A stretch of 10,943 nucleotides of DNA, from NCBI GenBank assembly GCA_001897035.1, contig MKRS01000300.1, positions 1 through 10,943 of the forward strand. Direction: 5' to 3'. Positions within the stretch are counted from its first letter, which is position 1, and each line of letters starts with the position of its first letter. The notes beneath the pieces are model-generated. The model ran no database searches. It saw only the letters and a list, made by a program, of their open reading frames with translations, and had not been told where the DNA came from. The position numbers and the translations under genes are program-made. The stretch is from Bacteroidales bacterium 45-6. GTDB lineage: Bacteria > Bacteroidota > Bacteroidia > Bacteroidales > Dysgonomonadaceae. Shown piece by piece: positions 7,389 to 10,943 of the stretch.

Positions 7389-7847
7389 CTATTTAAGACC
7401 CTCGTTTCCGGTGTCCAAAACTGCTTTCCAGCTTCCCCGTTTATCTTTCTTCCAAATAGTAGTGTAAGTGCCAAGTTCTAAAGTGTCTCCGGATACTTTA
7501 CTCCTGACCAGATAGGTGCCATACGTGTAACCTAAATCTGCCGATTTGGACTGAAATTCCCGCAAAGGCATCCACGTAAGTATGTATGCGCTATCGCTTG
7601 ATCGGCCCAAATATTCACTTATATGCCTGATGCCTTCTACGGGCATACTTTTTCCCACGAGCATCACTGCGGAAGAATCAAACATAGCGACAAATGCCGC
7701 ATTTCTCCCTTTTTTTTCTGAAATGGTTGAATAATATTTGTCGGTCTCGCTAAGTGAAAGTTTTTCAGAGACTGATTTTGAACGGCAGGAAATTGAACCC
7801 GCCACGATGACCAGTGCTAATGATATGTAATTGATGATTAAACGCAT
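7389..7847 (-). CDS. Small putative lipoprotein, NTF2-like (DUF4440/SnoaL-type) fold
   Basis: This 152-residue protein has an N-terminal hydrophobic segment (residues 3-19) ending SISC, so C21 could be lipidated, although Ser at the -3 position is a weak lipobox. The mature part starts with a charged stretch containing SLSETDKYYSTISEKKG. It then shows the pattern of small NTF2-like proteins: an early helix with AFVAMFDSSAVML, a central YILTWMPL, then strands with LGYTYGTYLVRS and LELGTYTTIWKKD. It ends WKAVLDTGNEG, which is very like the C-terminus of DUF4440 proteins. These include ketosteroid-isomerase-like binding proteins, mostly of unknown role. The fold assignment is by pattern only and no substrate can be named. 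The gene stands alone, with a -7-like box about 110 bases upstream on its own strand. Confidence 0.7.
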   Translation of the reverse strand: MRLIINYISLALVIVAGSISCRSKSVSEKLSLSETDKYYSTISEKKGRNAAFVAMFDSSAVMLVGKSMPVEGIRHISEYLGRSSDSAYILTWMPLREFQSKSADLGYTYGTYLVRSKVSGDTLELGTYTTIWKKDKRGSWKAVLDTGNEGLK

Positions 7848-7960
7848 GTGTTTGTGCTTTTAGTTGTTTGGTAAGATAAAAATTCTCGATGGCTTGAGCT
7901 ATAAGTCTCTCAGGTCAAACTGGAAGAAACACCCGGCGGAACCCATCTTTTGGCCTTTGG

Positions 7961-7968
7961 CAAAAATA
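7961..7968 (-). promoter_or_regulatory. -7 box for the DUF4440-like lipoprotein gene
   Basis: Read on the minus strand this is TATTTTTG followed by CC, an exact match to TAnnTTTG. It is 113 bases upstream of the ATG at 7847, so the leader would be about 105 bases. No -33 element is evident, and the distance keeps confidence modest. Confidence 0.4.
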
Positions 7969-8137
7969 GCATAAAAAATTTAATAAGGTGAAGAAGAAAC
8001 CAAGAAACGAAGAAAGCAAGTGGCCAAGAAATCAAATGACATAGTACTTTTTCACTCGATCGCAGGATCATGAGGGCACTTGGTCGGATGGTCTCTTCTT
8101 TTTTCAGCAACATGCACCACATACGGCAGAAAAGTTG

Positions 8138-8145
8138 TATTTTTG
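8138..8145 (+). promoter_or_regulatory. -7 box for the lysC-lysA operon
   Basis: TATTTTTG followed by CA is identical to the box in front of the tRNA-Lys gene. It lies 125 bases before the ATG at 8271, leaving a leader of nearly 120 bases. The long leader is compatible with RNA-level control. Confidence 0.55.
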
Positions 8146-8182
8146 CAGGCAACAAAATTTTGGTTTGCAAAAAGTGTCAAGG

Positions 8183-8232
8183 AAGTTCGGCAACTATATC
8201 AGAGCGTTTTACCGCCCGTTTTCTGCGAACTT
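8183..8232 (+). promoter_or_regulatory. Inverted repeat in the lysC leader
   Basis: AAGTTCG (8183-8189) and CGAACTT (8226-8232) are perfect complements enclosing 36 bases. Inside, CAGA/TCTG and GCG/CGC can pair as a nested stem. No T run follows, so it is not a simple terminator. I could not match it to the lysine riboswitch consensus by eye. Confidence 0.35.
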
Positions 8233-8270
8233 GCGATGAGGGTAACAAATCAAACAATAAATATTCTCAA

Positions 8271-9593
8271 ATGAAAGTACTTAAATTTGGCAATATTTCG
8301 ATTTCCACGGCCGATAAGCTCAAGGCAGTCGTGGACATCATTGTGGAGAGCAAAAAAAGCCTTGTGGTGGTGTCGGCTCCCGATGAAACCGAAAAGGATC
8401 TCAAGGATATTTCGGATTACCTCTACAAAAAAAATCAGGAAGGTGCTATCGAGGTGATAAACAAGCTGGAGCAAGACTATTTTGCTTTGGCAGATGCCTT
8501 GTTTCCGGATGCGGACTACAAAACGAAAGCTACCGATACAATCAAAATCCATTTGGCAAACATCCGTTCGTTGTCCTCGGACCTGTTCACCCTCTTTGAG
8601 GAGCGGATCGTGAGGGCGCAGGGCGCGACTCTTACCACCCACTTGCTGCACCTGCTTATCGAGCAGCAGGGCTTGCCCGTGGTCACATTGTCGGCAATAG
8701 ACTTCATGCGCATCGATAAAAATTCCGAACCCGACATCACCTATATCCGCGAAAAGTTGAACGCTCTTTTGGGCGACTACCCCGAAACGGAAATTTTCAT
8801 CACCCAGGGATATATTTGCCGCAACGCTTACGGCGAAATAGACAACCTGCGCAGAGGAGGCAGCAGCTATTCGGCAGCCATCATCGGTGCGGCCATCCAT
8901 GCGGAAGAAATACAGATATGGACTGAAACCGACGGGATTTATAACAACGACCCAAGGTATGTGGACAAAGTGAAGCCGATCGGCCAGTTGAATTTCGACG
9001 AGGCGGCTGAGCTTGCTTACTTCGAGGCTCAGAACGCATTGCACCCAACCTGCATTCTGCCAGCCAAAGTGGCCAACATTCCCGTGAAACTGCTCAATAC
9101 CTTGCAGCCGAAGGCGAGCGGAACGCTGATTTCCAACACCACCCTCCGCAACCAGGTGAAAGCCGTTGCGGCAAAGGAGGGCATCACCGCCATCCAGATC
9201 AAATCGGGTCGCATGTTGTTGGCCCATGGATTTTTACGCCGCTTGTTCGAAGTGTTCGAAGAGTTTGAGACTCCTATCGACATGCTGGCTACATCCGAAA
9301 TTGGGGTGTCGCTCACGATAGACAACACCAAGCACCTGGAAGAAATTGTCAACGACCTGAAAAAGTACGGCACCGTTGCTGTGGACACCGACATGGCCAT
9401 CGTTTCCGTGATTGGCGACGCCGACTGGCAAAGCCCGGGTTTGGTGTCGTCGATTCTCAATGCCTTGAAGCACGTTCCCATACGGATGCTATCCTACGGA
9501 GGCAGCAATTTCAATTTTTCTTTTTTGGTGAGGCAGTCCGACCTCAAGAATGCGCTGCATTTGTTGAATATTCAGATATTTGAAAACAATTAA
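8271..9593 (+). CDS. lysC: Aspartate kinase homologue with degenerate active site
   Basis: This 440-residue protein has the length and layout of monofunctional Bacteroidota aspartate kinases. An amino-acid-kinase domain (about 1-290) is followed by a paired ACT region (about 305-440), where lysine or threonine usually binds. The rest of the chain is clearly family-like (FITQGYICRNAYGEIDNL, HAEEIQIWT, NNDPR, RMLLAHGFLR, TIDNTKHLEEIV). The catalytic signatures are altered. KFGGTSV reads KFGNISI (residues 5-11). The SAxxGxTN region reads SAPDETEK (35-42). The Glu expected in QGE is Ala119. RGGSDYTA reads RGGSSYSA (195-202). WTD is WTE (219), and FGAKILHP is FEAQNALHP with one extra residue (251-259). 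The frame is intact, which argues for a maintained pseudoenzyme and not decay. The ATG at 8271 aligns with the family N-terminus. lysA follows after 24 bases, so the two are surely one operon. Family identity is firm; loss of activity is inferred. Confidence 0.92.
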   Translation: MKVLKFGNISISTADKLKAVVDIIVESKKSLVVVSAPDETEKDLKDISDYLYKKNQEGAIEVINKLEQDYFALADALFPDADYKTKATDTIKIHLANIRSLSSDLFTLFEERIVRAQGATLTTHLLHLLIEQQGLPVVTLSAIDFMRIDKNSEPDITYIREKLNALLGDYPETEIFITQGYICRNAYGEIDNLRRGGSSYSAAIIGAAIHAEEIQIWTETDGIYNNDPRYVDKVKPIGQLNFDEAAELAYFEAQNALHPTCILPAKVANIPVKLLNTLQPKASGTLISNTTLRNQVKAVAAKEGITAIQIKSGRMLLAHGFLRRLFEVFEEFETPIDMLATSEIGVSLTIDNTKHLEEIVNDLKKYGTVAVDTDMAIVSVIGDADWQSPGLVSSILNALKHVPIRMLSYGGSNFNFSFLVRQSDLKNALHLLNIQIFENN

Positions 9594-9617
9594 TTATTAA
9601 TACAATAGCACTATAAG

Positions 9618-10400
9618 ATGGAAAAAGGAGCATTCTCCCGAGAAAAATTTAAGAACATAGCAACACCTTTCTATTATTACGATGTGGAATTGCTTTCAAG
9701 GACGTTGAAAGCTGTGAAAGAAGAAGTGAGCAAGTATGGTTTTTCCCAGCATTATGCCGTGAAAGCCAATGCGAACCAAAATATATTGAAACAAATAGCC
9801 GCAGCAGGCTTCGGAGCCGACTGCGTGAGCGGAAATGAAATCAAGGCGGCAGCAAATGCCGGTTTTCCCACTTCGAAGATCGTGTTTGCCGGAGTTGGAA
9901 AAACCGACAAGGAAATCAACCTGGCGTTGGACTACAACATCTTCTGCTTCAACGTAGAGTCGCTTCCCGAGCTGGAAGTAATCAATTCATTGGCAGAGAA
10001 AAAGGGTAAAACGGCTTCCGTGGCCTTGCGCATCAATCCCAACGTGGATGCGCACACGCACGAATACATCACCACTGGGCTCAACGAAAACAAGTTTGGA
10101 TTCAGTCTTTCGTCGCTGGAGCATGTGATCTATGCCATCAAGTCGATGTCGCACATCCAGTTGATCGGAATTCATTTCCACATCGGGTCGCAAATTACCG
10201 AAGTGGATACGTTCCTCCCCTTGTGCGAAAAGGTGAACGAGTTGCAGGATCTTTTCGAAAGCAAGGGCGTCAACCTCCAGCACATCAACGTGGGAGGAGG
10301 CTTGGGAATCGACTACGAAGACCCTAACAACAATCCGGTGGCAGACTTTAAATCGTATTTCGAGCTTTTCAACAAGCATTTGCAGCTTCGCAAGGGGCAG
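9618..10400 (+). CDS. lysA: Diaminopimelate decarboxylase (LysA), 3'-truncated by junction
   Basis: LysA is a PLP enzyme that decarboxylates meso-diaminopimelate to L-lysine, the last step of the pathway. About 261 of the usual 385-420 residues are present. The PLP-binding lysine is K49 in YAVKANAN. The barrel motifs follow: GADCVSGNE, ALRINPNVDAHTHEYITTG, NKFGF, the HFHIGSQ motif with H188, and the phosphate-binding GGGLGIDYE beginning at residue 226. The sequence is normal up to LRKGQ (residue 261), where LysA should continue to the ExGR motif and the C-terminal beta domain with its catalytic Cys. Here it changes in frame to alanine dehydrogenase. There is no stop before the window end. The start is the ATG 24 bases after the aspartate-kinase homologue. 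Truncation is very probably artefactual. Confidence 0.95.
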
Positions 10401-10401
10401 A
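10386..10401. other. Chimeric junction LysA to alanine dehydrogenase
   Basis: The frame passes from LysA (through LRKGQ) to alanine dehydrogenase (from ILFTYLHLAPD), with a sharp rise in GC. The bases CGCAAGGGGCAG at 10389-10400 encode residues plausible in both families, so microhomology may have guided the join and hides the exact breakpoint. Confidence 0.85.
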
Positions 10402-10943
10402 TCCTGTTCACCTATCTCCATCTCGCGCCGGATCCGGAGCAGACGGAAGGTCTTCTCAAATCCGGGGTTACGGCGGTCGCCTATGAAACCGTGACCGACA
10501 GGGCGGGCGGCCTGCCATTGCTCGCCCCGATGAGCGAGGTCGCCGGACGGCTGGCGATCGAGGCCGCGGGCCGCTGCCTCCAGCGGCATGCCGGTGGCCG
10601 CGGCGTGCTGATCGGCGGTGTGCCCGGCGTGCCGCCGGCGCGCATCGCCATCATCGGCGGCGGCGTCGTCGGTACCCATGCGGCGCGGATGGCGGCCGGC
10701 CTCGGCGCCGATGTCGTGATCCTCGACCGCTCGCTGCCGCGCTTGCGGCAACTCGACGAGCATTTCAGCGGCAGGGCGCGCACGCGCTTCTCCACGCTGC
10801 ACGCGATCGAGGAGGAGATTCTTGCCGCTGATGTCGTGATCGGCGCGGTGCTCATCCCTGGCGCGGCGGCGCCGCGCCTGGTCTCACGCGCACAGCTTTC
10901 CCGGATGAAGCGTGGCGCGGTTCTCGTCGACGTCGCCATCGAC
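10401..10943 (+). CDS. ald: Alanine dehydrogenase, internal fragment
   Basis: Alanine dehydrogenase interconverts L-alanine and pyruvate plus ammonia using NAD(H). About 181 residues are present, corresponding roughly to residues 90-270 of the usual 370. The catalytic His in YLHLAPD is at 10419-10421. AVAYETV and PLLAPMSEVAGR follow, then the Rossmann motif GGGVVG at 10656-10673 and an acidic VVILD end to the second strand. The window ends in VLVDVAID, whose final Asp matches the second catalytic residue. The N-terminal part with the substrate-binding Arg and Lys is missing and the frame runs off the window. The DNA is very GC-rich and the protein looks alphaproteobacterial, like the ychF end and unlike the central block. 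It is read in frame with LysA, but I regard that as a chimera. Confidence 0.92.
   Translation, partial: MLFTYLHLAPDPEQTEGLLKSGVTAVAYETVTDRAGGLPLLAPMSEVAGRLAIEAAGRCLQRHAGGRGVLIGGVPGVPPARIAIIGGGVVGTHAARMAAGLGADVVILDRSLPRLRQLDEHFSGRARTRFSTLHAIEEEILAADVVIGAVLIPGAAAPRLVSRAQLSRMKRGAVLVDVAID

Larger units (their letters stand above)
7848..8270. other. Divergent intergenic region upstream of the lysC homologue
   Basis: These 423 bases lie between the divergently transcribed lipoprotein gene and the aspartate-kinase homologue. They hold a minus-strand -7 box (7961-7968), a plus-strand -7 box (8138-8145) and a possible structured leader (8183-8232). A plus-strand frame in phase with the kinase is open from 8070, but its translation lacks family similarity and the promoter lies inside it, so I do not extend the gene. 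I see no other gene here. Confidence 0.6.

Noticed and set aside
8070..8270. N-terminal extension of the aspartate-kinase homologue
   Set aside because: The translated extension has no family similarity, the best promoter box lies inside it, and the ATG at 8271 gives the standard family N-terminus.
8146..8270. Classical lysine riboswitch
   Set aside because: The leader is shorter than the usual 160-180 bases and I could not find the conserved core by eye.
6741..9593. Functional link between tRNA-Lys and the lysine genes
   Set aside because: The tRNA has its own promoter and terminator and is separated from the lysine genes by more than 1.4 kb, so proximity is probably coincidental.

Overview
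The window is a composite of two kinds of DNA. About 10.16 kb in the middle (roughly 239-10400) has moderate GC and reads as a member of the phylum Bacteroidota, probably order Bacteroidales. The evidence is the type of DnaE, the Ig-like lipoprotein paired with a DUF3108 protein, the lysC-lysA pair, and repeated TAnnTTTG-type -7 promoter boxes with no strong Shine-Dalgarno sequences. Both ends (1-238 and about 10401-10943) are markedly GC-rich and encode alphaproteobacterial-looking pieces of unrelated genes: the GTPase YchF on the left and alanine dehydrogenase on the right. Each end is joined in frame inside a gene of the central block, so the DNA reads as YchF::DnaE and LysA::Ald. Two unrelated genes cut at the two ends do not fit a simple insertion into one locus. 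I read both joins as assembly or library chimeras, not as real fusion proteins.

Layout. 2-238: internal piece of ychF. 239-2284: C-terminal half of dnaE (replicative DNA polymerase III alpha). 2347-2661: trxA, ending in a strong hairpin terminator. 2861-4843: a large lipoprotein with an Ig-like domain. 4891-5718: a secreted DUF3108 protein, probably co-transcribed with the lipoprotein. 5742-6500 on the minus strand: yaaA, convergent with the DUF3108 gene. 6741-6813: tRNA-Lys(CUU) with its own -7 box and a near-perfect terminator. 6853-7388: a gene-free, hairpin-rich stretch that includes three adjacent perfect hairpins. 7389-7847 on the minus strand: a small probable lipoprotein of the NTF2-like/DUF4440 kind. 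7848-8270: an intergenic region with divergent promoters and a possibly structured leader. 8271-9593: an aspartate-kinase homologue. 9618-10400: the N-terminal two thirds of lysA (diaminopimelate decarboxylase). 10401-10943: internal piece of ald.

Functionally the central block is mostly housekeeping: replication, thiol redox, envelope proteins of unknown role, peroxide stress, and the first and last enzymes of lysine/diaminopimelate synthesis. The most interesting biology is the aspartate-kinase homologue. It keeps the overall fold and the C-terminal ACT region but has lost almost every catalytic signature residue, while remaining an intact 440-residue frame directly upstream of lysA. It looks like a pseudokinase, perhaps a lysine-sensing regulatory subunit. 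I found no CRISPR array, insertion sequence, transposase, phage or defence gene.
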